From: Tolypothrix tenuis PCC 7101
GTDB lineage: Bacteria; Cyanobacteriota; Cyanobacteriia; Cyanobacteriales; Nostocaceae
Length of the DNA: 64,000 nucleotides
Assembly: GCF_002368295.1 (NCBI RefSeq)
Contig: NZ_AP018248.1
Coordinates: 5,209,798 to 5,273,797, forward strand
Reading direction: 5' to 3'
Numbering within the stretch: the stretch's first letter is position 1; every line of letters begins with the position of its first letter. Of this stretch, positions 9,901 through 18,135 are shown one piece after another. A program made the translations under genes and the position numbers. The notes below the pieces were generated by a model, which saw nothing but the letters and a program-made list of their open reading frames with translations, was not told where the DNA came from and did not search any database.

Positions 9901-11973
9901 TCACCAATCTCGCTTTACCTCCACAACCTCTGTATACTCAAATTCATTAGGACTTTGCCTTACCAAAGGATATCTTTCCCCTCCCAATTCAATATAATCT
10001 TGTTCACAATCTGGCTTAGAAGAAAAGTACGTCAGCACATATTCCCTGCCAATTCTATCTGCCATTTCCTCTTCAACTTCACCCCGCCATTGAGTTTTTG
10101 TGACTAAAACAATTAACTGATTTGCTAACTTGGGAATTGTTTGAGCAATATGTCGCCGGGAAATTTCATCTAAACTACCAAAAGGTGAATCCATGACAAT
10201 TGGAAAGGTACTGCTTTCTGGTAACATCAGCATTTTCCGCTTTTCACTCCATTCCCTGACTCTATCAATAATACTGGCGATAAAAGATAAACTGAGAATT
10301 TGATTCTCGCCAGTAGAAGCTGCAACTGGTGCTTCTAATCCGGCGGTATTTTCTACTAGCGTCAGTTCATATTTATCGCTAATTTTGGGAATATAAGGCG
10401 TAAAAGATATTTCTGCGAATATTTCCTGGACTCGCTTTTCTAATTGCAGCCGAAATTGCTTTTCTTGACGATTTCTTACTTCTGTTAACCGTTCAATTGC
10501 ATCTTGGGTGGCGTTAATTCTTCGCTGTGCTAATGCTTGACGTTCTTCGTTTAGCTTTTGCTTGGCGATTTGTTTACCTAAGGCTTCAATTTCTGTAGTG
10601 AAGTGGGCGATTTGTTGTTGGTTAGCGCCTTGTTCTCGATTTAACTCATCTATTTTATTTTCGATTCCGTCTAAGCGTTTCTGTAAACTACTAATCTCTT
10701 CGTTAGCATCTTTACGCAATCTGTCTTGAATGTTATCTAATTCGCTTTCTATCTGTGAGATATTTTGCCTTAATTGATTAATTCTCCCTTGTTCTCTGTC
10801 AACTTCTTCCCAAAATGCGATTGCTTGTTTATCAATTTCATCAACTTGGGCGCTCATCCGAAAAGCCATTTCTTCTACTGCTGAAGAACACGCTTGATTT
10901 AACCATAGAGTCACATTTGTATGGGGGTGACTACCGATATTTAAATCTGTGCCGCAAATACAACGTTGCGAATTAAGTAACTCATTGATAAACTCCCGCG
11001 AAATTCCCGCCGTTAGCTCACCACGTTGTTTTAAATCATGCATAACTTCCCGAAACTGGGATGTGGTTTCAGCCAGGAGAACTGTATAACCTCGTGCAGA
11101 AATAATTTTTTTCAGGGCTTCGCGAGTCTTTTTATATTCTTCTTTATAGGCTTGGTTCTGCGTTTCTAAATTTTGACAGCGTTCCTGTAATTCTTTCGCC
11201 GCACTCAGTTCCCGTAAACGGTTACTTGTTTCTTTTTTAAAGGTTTGTTGATATTCTAATTCTTGTTTAATTTCAGTTTGGCGTTTGGTAATACTTTCAA
11301 TTTCCCGTTCTATTTTTTCTTGCTGGCGCAAAAGCTGTTTGATTTCGGAATCGCCAATGGCTTTTAAGTCGTTCTCTAAACTTTTTTTCGCTTCACTCAA
11401 ATGTTTAATTGAACGATTAATTACCTCTACACCCAAGAATATCTTTGTTGCTTCCGCAATTTCCGCTTTTTTATCAGAACGGACGATTTCTTCAATCCGT
11501 TCGCCGTCAAAGAAAAAATATTGATGCAAACTCGCAGGTAAAATTTGATTGATGATATCTTCTGGTTGCTGGGGTGGGAAATACCATTTACCATCATCGC
11601 CACCTACCCACATGGTTAATTGAGTTTTCCCAGCTTCAAAATCACTCTCGTTTTTATAAACCCGACTGGAACGTTTTACACGGTAGCGTTTACCTTCATG
11701 TTCCCAACCAATTTCTACCCAACATTCAATAGCTTGCTTTGGTTTAGCTTCTGCGATCGCTCTTTTATTAACTAGCTGTTCTACTGATGCAAATGCTGCA
11801 CTAAACTTCTCATATAATACCCAGGTAAAGGCATTGAGTAAACTGGTTTTTCCAGAGCCATTATTGCCATGAATAATCGTAGTGTTGAGAACATCTCCTC
11901 CCGAAAGTACTATCTCTGGTGTCGTACCATAAAAGGAGCGAAAATTGCACAGCTTAATTGAAGTTAGCTTCAT
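9901..11973 (-). CDS. dndD: DNA phosphorothioation ATPase DndD (SMC/Rad50-like)
   Basis: DndD is an SMC-like ATPase thought to act on DNA structure during sulfur incorporation. The 690-residue protein has Walker A (GNNGSGKTS, about residues 36-44). It then has a coiled coil interrupted by a CxC zinc-hook-like element (SQRCICGTDL, about residue 330) and a second coiled coil. The ABC signature region and Walker B (FPIVMDSPFGSLDE) are near the C-terminus. Its ATG overlaps the stop of a 57-residue ORF by four bases (ATGA), so translation is coupled. dndE is not visible. The length is typical of DndD. Confidence 0.92.
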   Translation of the reverse strand: MKLTSIKLCNFRSFYGTTPEIVLSGGDVLNTTIIHGNNGSGKTSLLNAFTWVLYEKFSAAFASVEQLVNKRAIAEAKPKQAIECWVEIGWEHEGKRYRVKRSSRVYKNESDFEAGKTQLTMWVGGDDGKWYFPPQQPEDIINQILPASLHQYFFFDGERIEEIVRSDKKAEIAEATKIFLGVEVINRSIKHLSEAKKSLENDLKAIGDSEIKQLLRQQEKIEREIESITKRQTEIKQELEYQQTFKKETSNRLRELSAAKELQERCQNLETQNQAYKEEYKKTREALKKIISARGYTVLLAETTSQFREVMHDLKQRGELTAGISREFINELLNSQRCICGTDLNIGSHPHTNVTLWLNQACSSAVEEMAFRMSAQVDEIDKQAIAFWEEVDREQGRINQLRQNISQIESELDNIQDRLRKDANEEISSLQKRLDGIENKIDELNREQGANQQQIAHFTTEIEALGKQIAKQKLNEERQALAQRRINATQDAIERLTEVRNRQEKQFRLQLEKRVQEIFAEISFTPYIPKISDKYELTLVENTAGLEAPVAASTGENQILSLSFIASIIDRVREWSEKRKMLMLPESSTFPIVMDSPFGSLDEISRRHIAQTIPKLANQLIVLVTKTQWRGEVEEEMADRIGREYVLTYFSSKPDCEQDYIELGGERYPLVRQSPNEFEYTEVVEVKRDW

Positions 11974-12143
11974 CGCACCTCTTCCTTAATAATCACCAAT
12001 ATTTCATCGTTAATGTGGCTGTTAATTCTCTTATCTAGTCTGCCTTTTTCCAGCTTCCATACCCGCTCAATAATTTGCCGTACTTCTGGCGGGGCGCTGG
12101 TAATTGGCTCCTGCACATCATCGATATTTTGCTCTGGTGACAT
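11970..12143 (-). CDS. 57-residue ORF translationally coupled to dndD
   Basis: This short ORF begins MSPEQNIDDVQEPITSAPP and ends DEILVIIKEEVR. It is acidic at the N-terminus, with a basic centre (WKLEKGRLDKRIN), and probably helical. Its stop codon overlaps the dndD start (ATGA), which argues that it is really translated. I do not recognise the family; it is shorter than DndE and lacks its pattern. It may be a small DndD partner or a leader peptide. It is too short for many gene finders. Confidence 0.6.
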   Translation of the reverse strand: MSPEQNIDDVQEPITSAPPEVRQIIERVWKLEKGRLDKRINSHINDEILVIIKEEVR

Positions 12144-12441
12144 CGCGGATGGTAGATAATTGTTTCTTTATTTTACCTGTATCTTCGAGTGCGATCGCAT
12201 CTTCTGCTCTACCCTTTGTCTTATCTTTAATTTCTCACAAATTGGTGGGGTAAAGTCGAAAATTTTTAGTGAGGAGGGCTTTATTTAAAAGTGCTTTGCT
12301 GATATACTAAAAGCATATAATATAATGGAATATTTTCGACTTTAAAAATTTGACTCACATCCCATTATAAAGAAGATAATTTAATTATCCCATACTTCTG
12401 AACCTCATTCTTCACTATTACCAAAATTTTTACAAAAAGCA

Positions 12442-12489
12442 ATAAAAAACCGCAGATAAACACAGATAAATAATCGGCGTTTATCTGCG
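12442..12489 (-). terminator. Rho-independent terminator of the restriction helicase gene
   Basis: Read on the minus strand after the stop at 12501, an 11-bp stem CGCAGATAAAC / GTTTATCTGCG is followed directly by GTTTTTTATT, a standard intrinsic terminator. The remaining gap (12,144-12,441) is AT-rich and shows nothing I can name beyond a probable promoter for the dndD unit. Confidence 0.75.
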
Positions 12490-12500
12490 TCTATGGCGAT

Positions 12501-13982
12501 TCATATATCTAATAAACCATACCGTTTTTGTAAAGCAAGTAACTTCATTCTCGCTTCGCCAGCATTGTCAGCTAAATCGGCAAATTCTACAAAGCGCCGC
12601 AATTCTTTTTTTAATAAATTGCGTTCTACTTCTATAGTTTCCCTTTCTAAATCTGGCGGTAAAACTATCATGTCGTAAATAATGGCGCGTTCTTTCCCAG
12701 GATGGGGACGTAAAACGCGCCCGCGCCTTTGGATAAACTGACGAGGATTACCGGAACTTGATAAAATTACTGCAGTTTGAATTGCAGGAATATCCACACC
12801 CTCATCTAAACAGCGAATTGCAACTAAACCTTGCAATTCTCCGCTTTCAAATTGACGGCGTAAAATCTCCCTTTCTTGTAAGGAAGTTTGAGCAGTGTAG
12901 GTACTAACTTTGTATCCCAATTCTACGCCGAGAATTTTAGCAACGGCTTTCAGTTGACGCAACGATGAACGTTGTCCCACCTCTTGCGAACCATCACTGC
13001 AATAAAATAGGGTGTGAGTAGTATCTTTGCGAGTTGCCATTAATTTCCGCAAAGCAGTTAACTTGTTTTCTGCTGCACCAATTAATCTGGCACGTTGCAT
13101 TAACAATGGCTTCAAATCTTCGTTATCTTCAAAATCTCCGACTGTGCCATTTTCTCTTTCCCGATATAGTAACGATCGCCCAATTCTGCGCGTTAATTTT
13201 AAATAGGCAATACTTTCGGCTTCTGTTAATTCCACCAAAATTGGGTAATAGAGATAATGTACCAAAGCACCTTGAGCGATCGCATCTCTCAAGGTAAACT
13301 CTGGTTGCAGCACAGGGCCAAAATAATCAAACAAAGATTGGGTACCATCATCATCAAAATACCTTTCCGGTGTGGCAGACAAGGCCAGTCTCAGCCCAAT
13401 CCGGCGTGGTAGACTTTCTTCTAACTTTGGTGCGCCTAAATTATGGGCTTCATCGCCAATAATTAAAGTTCTGTCGGGGAAATATTTCACCTGCGACTGA
13501 AAACCATCTCCAATTAAAGTGGAGTTAGTAGTAATCACCGTGACAAATCTTTGGGAACCAGAACGCAGATTATAGATTTGGGTAGAGAGTTGACTTTGCC
13601 AATTGCGGACATTCTCAAATGCTAAAATCGGCTGCAAGTTAAATTTTTCGCATTCTCGCGCCCATTGGGTGACAAGATGACGATAGGGACAAACCACCAC
13701 CAAAACTTGTAAATTAATCTGCTGATACAATTCACAAGCGATCGCCAATGCCGTGATAGTCTTACCACTACCAGTAGCCATTTTCAGCGTACCTCTGCCA
13801 TTATTAGCAAACCAGCTTGTCATAGCTTGGCGCTGATATTGCTGCAATTGCAAAGATTGCGGCATTTTTGGGCATCCTAGTAATGATTTTTGAGTTTGAT
13901 AACTGCCCTGATTTTCCCTTAACAATGGCAATCGTAAGCGAAAACCGGGCAGTTCTTGCACTCTATTTAGCGTCAGGTACAT
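12501..13982 (-). CDS. Phosphorothioation-system restriction helicase
   Basis: This 493-residue superfamily 2 helicase has Walker A ATGSGKT (residues 69-75), GDEAH (176-180), a SATPER motif III region and the C-terminal motif VI QRRGRVLRP. The family is annotated as DNA phosphorothioation system restriction enzyme and is found beside dnd genes in cyanobacteria. The general role is to act on DNA lacking the sulfur mark, although no nuclease domain is obvious here. The N-terminal 40 residues precede the Q-motif-like LQLQQYQRQAMTSW. It is encoded 357 bp upstream of the dndD unit, on the same strand and with its own terminator. Identification rests on motifs plus context. Confidence 0.8.
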   Translation of the reverse strand: MYLTLNRVQELPGFRLRLPLLRENQGSYQTQKSLLGCPKMPQSLQLQQYQRQAMTSWFANNGRGTLKMATGSGKTITALAIACELYQQINLQVLVVVCPYRHLVTQWARECEKFNLQPILAFENVRNWQSQLSTQIYNLRSGSQRFVTVITTNSTLIGDGFQSQVKYFPDRTLIIGDEAHNLGAPKLEESLPRRIGLRLALSATPERYFDDDGTQSLFDYFGPVLQPEFTLRDAIAQGALVHYLYYPILVELTEAESIAYLKLTRRIGRSLLYRERENGTVGDFEDNEDLKPLLMQRARLIGAAENKLTALRKLMATRKDTTHTLFYCSDGSQEVGQRSSLRQLKAVAKILGVELGYKVSTYTAQTSLQEREILRRQFESGELQGLVAIRCLDEGVDIPAIQTAVILSSSGNPRQFIQRRGRVLRPHPGKERAIIYDMIVLPPDLERETIEVERNLLKKELRRFVEFADLADNAGEARMKLLALQKRYGLLDI

Positions 13983-13983
13983 A

Positions 13984-14110
13984 ATTTGTCATTTGTCATT
14001 TGTCATTTGTCATTGGGCATTGGGCATTGGGCATTGGGCATTGGGCATTGGGCATTGGGCATTGGGCATTGGGCATGGGGTAATTGGTAATTGGTAATTG
14101 GTAATTGCTT
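13984..14110. repeat. Tandem heptamer repeats (ATTTGTC then ATTGGGC)
   Basis: About four copies of a GTCATTT-type heptamer run straight into about nine copies of GGGCATT, followed by TAATTGG repeats. Such short tandemly repeated heptamers are typical of Nostocales intergenic DNA. No gene or stable hairpin is evident. Confidence 0.85.
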
Positions 14111-14173
14111 TTCTCCCCTTGCCTCCTCATCTCCCTCATCTTCCTCATCTCCCCAATCCCCAATCCCTAACCC

Positions 14174-14779
14174 CTAGTTATAATCACGCCAAACGGCGAT
14201 TAAAGAACCTTGCACCTGTACATTCATCGCCGGAACTTCAATTGGTTGGTATTTAGCATTTGCAGGTTTGAGAGTCACGCGATCGCCACTACGATAAAAA
14301 CGCTTTAATGTAGTACCATGTCCTTCAACTCTGGCAGCAACAATGGTGCCATTTTTAAGTTGATTTGGTTCTGGTACTGGACGCAAAAATACTAAATCAC
14401 CATCAGCAATTAAATCTTCAATCATGCTGTCGCCAGCTACCCGCAAAGCATAACTTTGGGGAGGTAAGGCAAAATTAGTAATATCTAAATGTTCGACAGC
14501 ATCTGTGAAAGGTTCTATTAAACCTCCAGCAGCAATAGTACCTAAAATTGGTACACCTGTTGCTACAGGACGTAAAATCCGAATTGTGCGCGCTTTCCCT
14601 TCAGTCCATTCAATATACCCTTTAGTGCGTAAATGTTCTAAACGGCTTTGAATTGGTGCTGGTGACTTCAAATTCATCGCTTGCATCATTTGCCGAATTG
14701 AAGGCGAATGCTGATGCGTTCGGATGTATTCTGCCAGCCATTCATAAAGTTCTTGTTGAGCTTCGGTTAAACGTTCCAT
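14174..14779 (-). CDS. lexA: LexA repressor
   Basis: The 201-residue LexA/S24 protein has an N-terminal winged helix (residues 1-68; SIRQMMQAMNLKSPAPIQSRLEHL as recognition region). The Ala84-Gly85 self-cleavage site lies in GTIAAGGLIEP. The Ser-Lys catalytic pair is present (S118 in VAGDSMIEDL, K159 in GTTLKRF), so the protein looks cleavage-competent, unlike some cyanobacterial LexA proteins. A consensus LexA box lies 32 bp upstream of the start and a second about 190 bp upstream, pointing to autorepression. It is transcribed away from the argF side with a 457-bp upstream region. Confidence 0.95.
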   Translation of the reverse strand: MERLTEAQQELYEWLAEYIRTHQHSPSIRQMMQAMNLKSPAPIQSRLEHLRTKGYIEWTEGKARTIRILRPVATGVPILGTIAAGGLIEPFTDAVEHLDITNFALPPQSYALRVAGDSMIEDLIADGDLVFLRPVPEPNQLKNGTIVAARVEGHGTTLKRFYRSGDRVTLKPANAKYQPIEVPAMNVQVQGSLIAVWRDYN

Positions 14780-14810
14780 AATTTTGTTGGGAAGTAATTA
14801 CAAATGTCCC

Positions 14811-14826
14811 TAGAACATTAGTACTA
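14811..14826 (-). promoter_or_regulatory. LexA box in the lexA promoter
   Basis: TAGAACATTAGTACTA on the plus strand is the reverse complement of TAGTACTAATGTTCTA, the cyanobacterial LexA-binding palindrome (RGTACNNNDGTWCB). It sits 32 bp upstream of the lexA start, where bound LexA would block transcription. Confidence 0.85.
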
Positions 14827-14965
14827 CATAAAATCCCATATAAGCAAGATAAAACTAAAAAGAATATATGGCAATCCGATTTAATTTTGGAATTGATTTG
14901 TAAAGATAGCGATTCTCAATGAGTTGTGAAATTACTGGTTAAGGTAAGAAACAGGAAAAAAGCAG

Positions 14966-14977
14966 GTACAAATGTAC
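14966..14977. promoter_or_regulatory. Second, weaker LexA-box candidate
   Basis: GTACAAATGTAC fits RGTACNNNDGTWCB when preceded by its G. It lies 187 bp upstream of lexA in the otherwise unremarkable 14,827-15,236 gap. It could strengthen autoregulation or be chance. Confidence 0.5.
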
Positions 14978-15236
14978 TTTTGGTTTCACAAATGAAATAG
15001 AAATGCTATATAGCGAACAATAATCACAGGAAATAAAGGATGAGGTCGTTTTTTTATGACTGCTTGAGGGTGAAAAATACATTTAAACCTCATCCATGTT
15101 GAAAAATAGGTTCCTCAAAAGCAAACAGGGAAGAGTCTGAGATTTGAGCAGAAAACTCTATGCTCAAAAATTAGGGGTTAAAAGTAGACAATAACTCTTT
15201 CTCCCCCTGCTCAACCTACAAACCTCTAGCCTCTCC

Positions 15237-16157
15237 TTACTCTGCCCCTAAAATACTAGCCAACAAAGCTTTTTGGGCGTGCATTCGATTTTCAGCCTGA
15301 TCCCAAACCCGTGATTGCGAACCTTCAATAACGGCTTCGGTAATTTCTTCACCACGATGGGCTGGTAGGCAGTGTAAAACAATGGCTTCGCGGTCAGCCA
15401 GACTTAATAACTGCTCAGAAATTTGGTAATCTTGGAAAATTGGGAAGCGATCGTCTGCTTCTGATTCTTGACCCATACTTGCCCAGACATCAGTGTAGAG
15501 AACAGCAGCCCCTTTAGCAGCAATTTCTGGATCGTTAGTCAGGAGAACTTCAGTTTGATTATTAGCGATCGCTCTTGCCTGTTCTACAATTTTATTATCT
15601 GGTTCATAGCCTTGAGGTGTCGCAATTCTGACATTCATTCCTGCCAAAGCACAACCCAACATTAAAGAGTTAGCGACATTATTGCCATCACCTACGTAGG
15701 TTAAAGTTAACCCTTGGAGGGTACCAAAGCACTCTTGAATTGTCATTAAATCGGCTAATACCTGACAAGGATGTTCTGCATCAGTTAGCGCATTAATTAC
15801 AGGAATCTTGGCATAGTTAGCAAAAGTTTCCAACTCTTGTTGAGCGAACGTACGAATTGCCAACACATCCAGATATCGATCCAACACCCTAGCTGTATCC
15901 TGCACTGGTTCCCCACGACTCACTTGAGTAACATTTGGGTTGAGATCAATTACCTGTCCACCTAGTTGGTACATAGCCACAGTAAAACTCACGCGTGTGC
16001 GAGTTGAAGCTTTGGAGAACAATAATCCCAAGACTTTATTACTGTGTAGCTTTAGTTGTTTTGACTTGAGTTGAGTTGCTAATTGTAGGAGTTCCTGAAG
16101 TTCTGTAGAACTCAGATCCGCCAGACTTAATAAATCTCGTCCGTTCAACGCTGCCAT
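15237..16157 (-). CDS. argF: Ornithine carbamoyltransferase
   Basis: ArgF condenses ornithine with carbamoyl phosphate to citrulline in arginine synthesis. The 306-residue protein has the carbamoyl-phosphate loop SKASTRTRVSF (STRT at 51-54), HPCQVLADL, the ornithine loop and the C-terminal HCLPAHRGEE. The length matches the family. A 379-bp gap containing the tRNA-Thr promoter separates its start from the tRNA. It is the last ordinary chromosomal protein gene before the transposon. Confidence 0.95.
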   Translation of the reverse strand: MAALNGRDLLSLADLSSTELQELLQLATQLKSKQLKLHSNKVLGLLFSKASTRTRVSFTVAMYQLGGQVIDLNPNVTQVSRGEPVQDTARVLDRYLDVLAIRTFAQQELETFANYAKIPVINALTDAEHPCQVLADLMTIQECFGTLQGLTLTYVGDGNNVANSLMLGCALAGMNVRIATPQGYEPDNKIVEQARAIANNQTEVLLTNDPEIAAKGAAVLYTDVWASMGQESEADDRFPIFQDYQISEQLLSLADREAIVLHCLPAHRGEEITEAVIEGSQSRVWDQAENRMHAQKALLASILGAE

Positions 16158-16470
16158 GCTTGTGATCTGTAAATAATAATGATGTCTTTGTGTTCCTTTA
16201 GCCAGTCCTACCCAAAAAAGTATCGCCTTAAAACTCTACCAGATGTTTTTGTGTCTAGCCCAGGATGAAAGTTAGCTTTTGCTATGACTATTAATTTATC
16301 AACTTTATGGGTGATTAATATGCTTGATTTTTGTTAGTTGTCCTACAAATGTCACACTTGCAAACCACTCTCGAATGTGAAACCTTGGCAAAATACAGAG
16401 GTTGCATCGAATAAATTCCTCAGATTTTTCCTGTTTCTTTTAGGTTCAAAAACAATTTTAATTGTGTTTC

Positions 16471-16498
16471 TTGACAAATCTTTTGCTTATGCTATGAT
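16471..16498 (+). promoter_or_regulatory. Sigma-70 promoter of tRNA-Thr
   Basis: TTGACA (16471-16476) and TATGAT (16493-16498) are separated by 16 bp and end 38 bp before the mature tRNA. The rest of 16,158-16,470 shows nothing recognisable. Confidence 0.75.
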
Positions 16499-16536
16499 TA
16501 GAAATCGGTTAGTGCTTAAGAGCAACACCTCAGCCC

Positions 16537-16608
16537 GCCAGCATAGCACAGTGGTAGTGCATCCGACTTGTAATCGGAAGGTCGTCGGTTCAAATCCGAC
16601 TGCTGGCT
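16537..16608 (+). tRNA. tRNA-Thr(UGU)
   Basis: A 72-nt cloverleaf with acceptor GCCAGCA pairing TGCTGGC, anticodon stem TCCGA/TCGGA, loop CTTGTAA (anticodon TGT at 16569-16571) and T-arm GTCGG TTCAAAT CCGAC. CCA is not encoded. The gene contains the PAM and protospacer used for homing by the neighbouring CAST and is left intact by the insertion. Confidence 0.96.
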
Positions 16609-16653
16609 TTATGTTTATTTTACATTCGTACATTATATGTCGCGATTCGCAAA
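16587..16653 (+). other. CAST attachment site: PAM, protospacer and 63-bp spacing
   Basis: GGTT at 16587-16590 fits the NGTN PAM of Cas12k. The next 19 bases (16591-16609) match exactly the guide of the homing unit at 16814-16832. The transposon begins at 16654, so 63 bases lie between PAM and left end, inside the 60-66 bp window known for V-K insertion. The left end faces the PAM, the usual V-K orientation. Confidence 0.88.
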
Positions 16654-16790
16654 TGTACAGTGACTAATTATTTGTCGTCGGTGACAAATTGTTGTCGTTG
16701 AAGACAAATTAATGTCGCTGAAACTAGATAAGCCTTTGTAGGGAAATAGTGACAAATTAATGTCATCTAATATAGAATTCATGAGTTATG
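16654..16790 (+). repeat. CAST left end (LE) with TnsB-binding-type repeats
   Basis: The region begins TGTACAGTGACTAATTATTT and carries repeated TTTGTCG...TGACAAATT and GACAAATTAATGTCG units up to about 16,775. The same arrangement, including the CRISPR-side location, is known for the left end of the Scytonema CAST. A diverged copy of its inner part lies outside the right end at 43,039-43,104. Confidence 0.88.
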
Positions 16791-16813
16791 TAGGCTTTAC
16801 TCTATATGATATC

Positions 16814-16842
16814 AAGCCAGCAGTCGGATTTGCTTTCAACCC
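16814..16842 (-). CRISPR. Delocalised homing crRNA unit targeting tRNA-Thr
   Basis: On the minus strand the last 10 nt of the CRISPR repeat (GGGTTGAAAG, 16842-16833) precede a guide CAAATCCGACTGCTGGCTT (16832-16814). This guide is identical over 19 nt to tRNA-Thr 16591-16609, and the 20th base differs. It lies about 230 bp beyond the distal end of the array, inside the left end, as in other V-K CASTs. It would steer Cas12k to the tRNA attachment site. The short repeat and separation from the array match the known delocalised homing crRNA design. Confidence 0.9.
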
Positions 16843-17073
16843 ACACAAACAAGAGAATTTATTATTTTATCCTAAATACTTGGGGTTATTAAATTATTAA
16901 ACGTTCTAAAGTTTTTCAAAATTGTTGCTATACCCGTTCTTTAACTTAATACGAGAAACGCTTCAATAGAAAACCACGAGCATCAGGAATAGCTTATAAA
17001 ATTTTAACCGTCTAATTGCTGCAAGGATACTTGCAAGAACTGTGATTCACTTTGTGGACTTGCATATAATATA

Positions 17074-17682
17074 TTTCAAACTTCCCAGTGTTGAGAGAAA
17101 AGTTGCAACCTAAAATTCTGCATAAACACATTTAGAAGACAGCTTTCAACTCTCCCATTGCTGAGAAGACAGTTGCAACGAGGCATTAAAAATAAATCGA
17201 GTTTTAACTGCTGCTTTCAACCCTCCCATTGCTGAGAGGACGGTTGCAACGACTATTAGCTTGGGTTTGGCGTTTTGGTCGAACTTTCAACCCTCCATTG
17301 CTGAGAGGACGGTTGCAACTTTGAAGCCTTGGAACTAGCGATCGCTTACATGAGAGCTTTCAACCCTCCCATTGCTGAGAGGACGGTTGCAACACCCTAA
17401 CTAGTTTCTTACTCGCTCACCTCCTCGTTCTTTCAACCCTCCCATTGCTGAGAGGACGGTTGCAACTTATCGGTTATTCTGTACGCTACTAGTAAGAAAA
17501 TGCTTTCAACCCTCCCATTGCTGAGAGGACGGTTGCAACGAGTCTCTGAATCAAAAGCCGAGAAGTAAAACTGCTTTCAACCCTCCCATTGCTGAGAGGA
17601 CGGTTGCAACTCTCTATAGCATCCCTATTTGGCTCTTTTGCTGGCCTTTCAACCCTCCCATTGCTGAGAGGACGGTTGCAAC
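17074..17682 (-). CRISPR. CRISPR array, eight repeats plus a decayed terminal one
   Basis: The 37-nt repeat ends GGGAGGGTTGAAAG on the transcribed minus strand, the V-K type ending. Copies are at 17646-17682, 17574-17610, 17503-17539, 17430-17466, 17357-17393, 17284-17319 (one C lost), 17214-17250 and 17143-17179 (three changes). A strongly degenerate copy is at 17074-17109. The eight spacers are 33-37 nt. Decay increases away from the tracrRNA side, as expected for the leader-distal end. The spacer at 17320-17356 contains a HIP1 octamer, suggesting cyanobacterial target DNA. There are no cas1/cas2 adaptation genes in the window. The 16,843-17,073 stretch between homing unit and array shows nothing else. 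Confidence 0.95.
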
Positions 17683-17879
17683 TGCTGTCATCTCAAACCC
17701 TTGTCTAGAAGGGTTTTCAAACCCAGCTTGAGCTAACCTTCTCAAAAATCCTCCCAGGATGTAATTTTTCAATTATCTACAAAAGAAATTTATGACTAAA
17801 TTCTTTGTAGTATAAGGTTTTCATAACTTGCGCGAACCAAGAGCGGAATTTTGACCATTCTTTAGTCCTTCAAATGAAG

Positions 17880-18102
17880 AATTGGGGAGGGTTCCCCCTT
17901 GGTCGGGGGTGATTGAGTAGCCACTACAGCAGTACATCCGCGCCCTTATTGCTGGGAGCGCACCTATCCTGTCAGTTGACAGCAGCATCAGGGTGAGCAG
18001 CTACCAGGGTCAGAAAGCAAGACTGTATTGCTACAGTCAAACTAACCCTCATTTAACACACTTCAGAGGCTGCAAGCAGCATGAACTGCGGCGCTATTGA
18101 TT
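17880..18102 (-). ncRNA. Cas12k tracrRNA
   Basis: The minus strand between cas12k and the array reads TCAATAGCGCCGCAGTTCATG at its 5' side. It continues through several hairpins (the TGACTGTAGC stem; GGGAGCGCACC near TATCCTGTC; a GGGGGTGA / CCCCC stem) to an anti-repeat with AACCCTCCCC near 17,885. This order and sequence closely match the Scytonema CAST tracrRNA known to guide Cas12k. Boundaries are estimated from that likeness. The interval 17,683-17,879 is probably array leader. Confidence 0.85.
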
Positions 18103-18135
18103 ATTTTATTGTCAAGGTTCAGATATTTGTCAATG

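Noticed and set aside
16338..16667. 109-codon ORF across the tRNA-Thr gene
   Set aside because: It runs through the tRNA and the transposon boundary and has no protein-like pattern.
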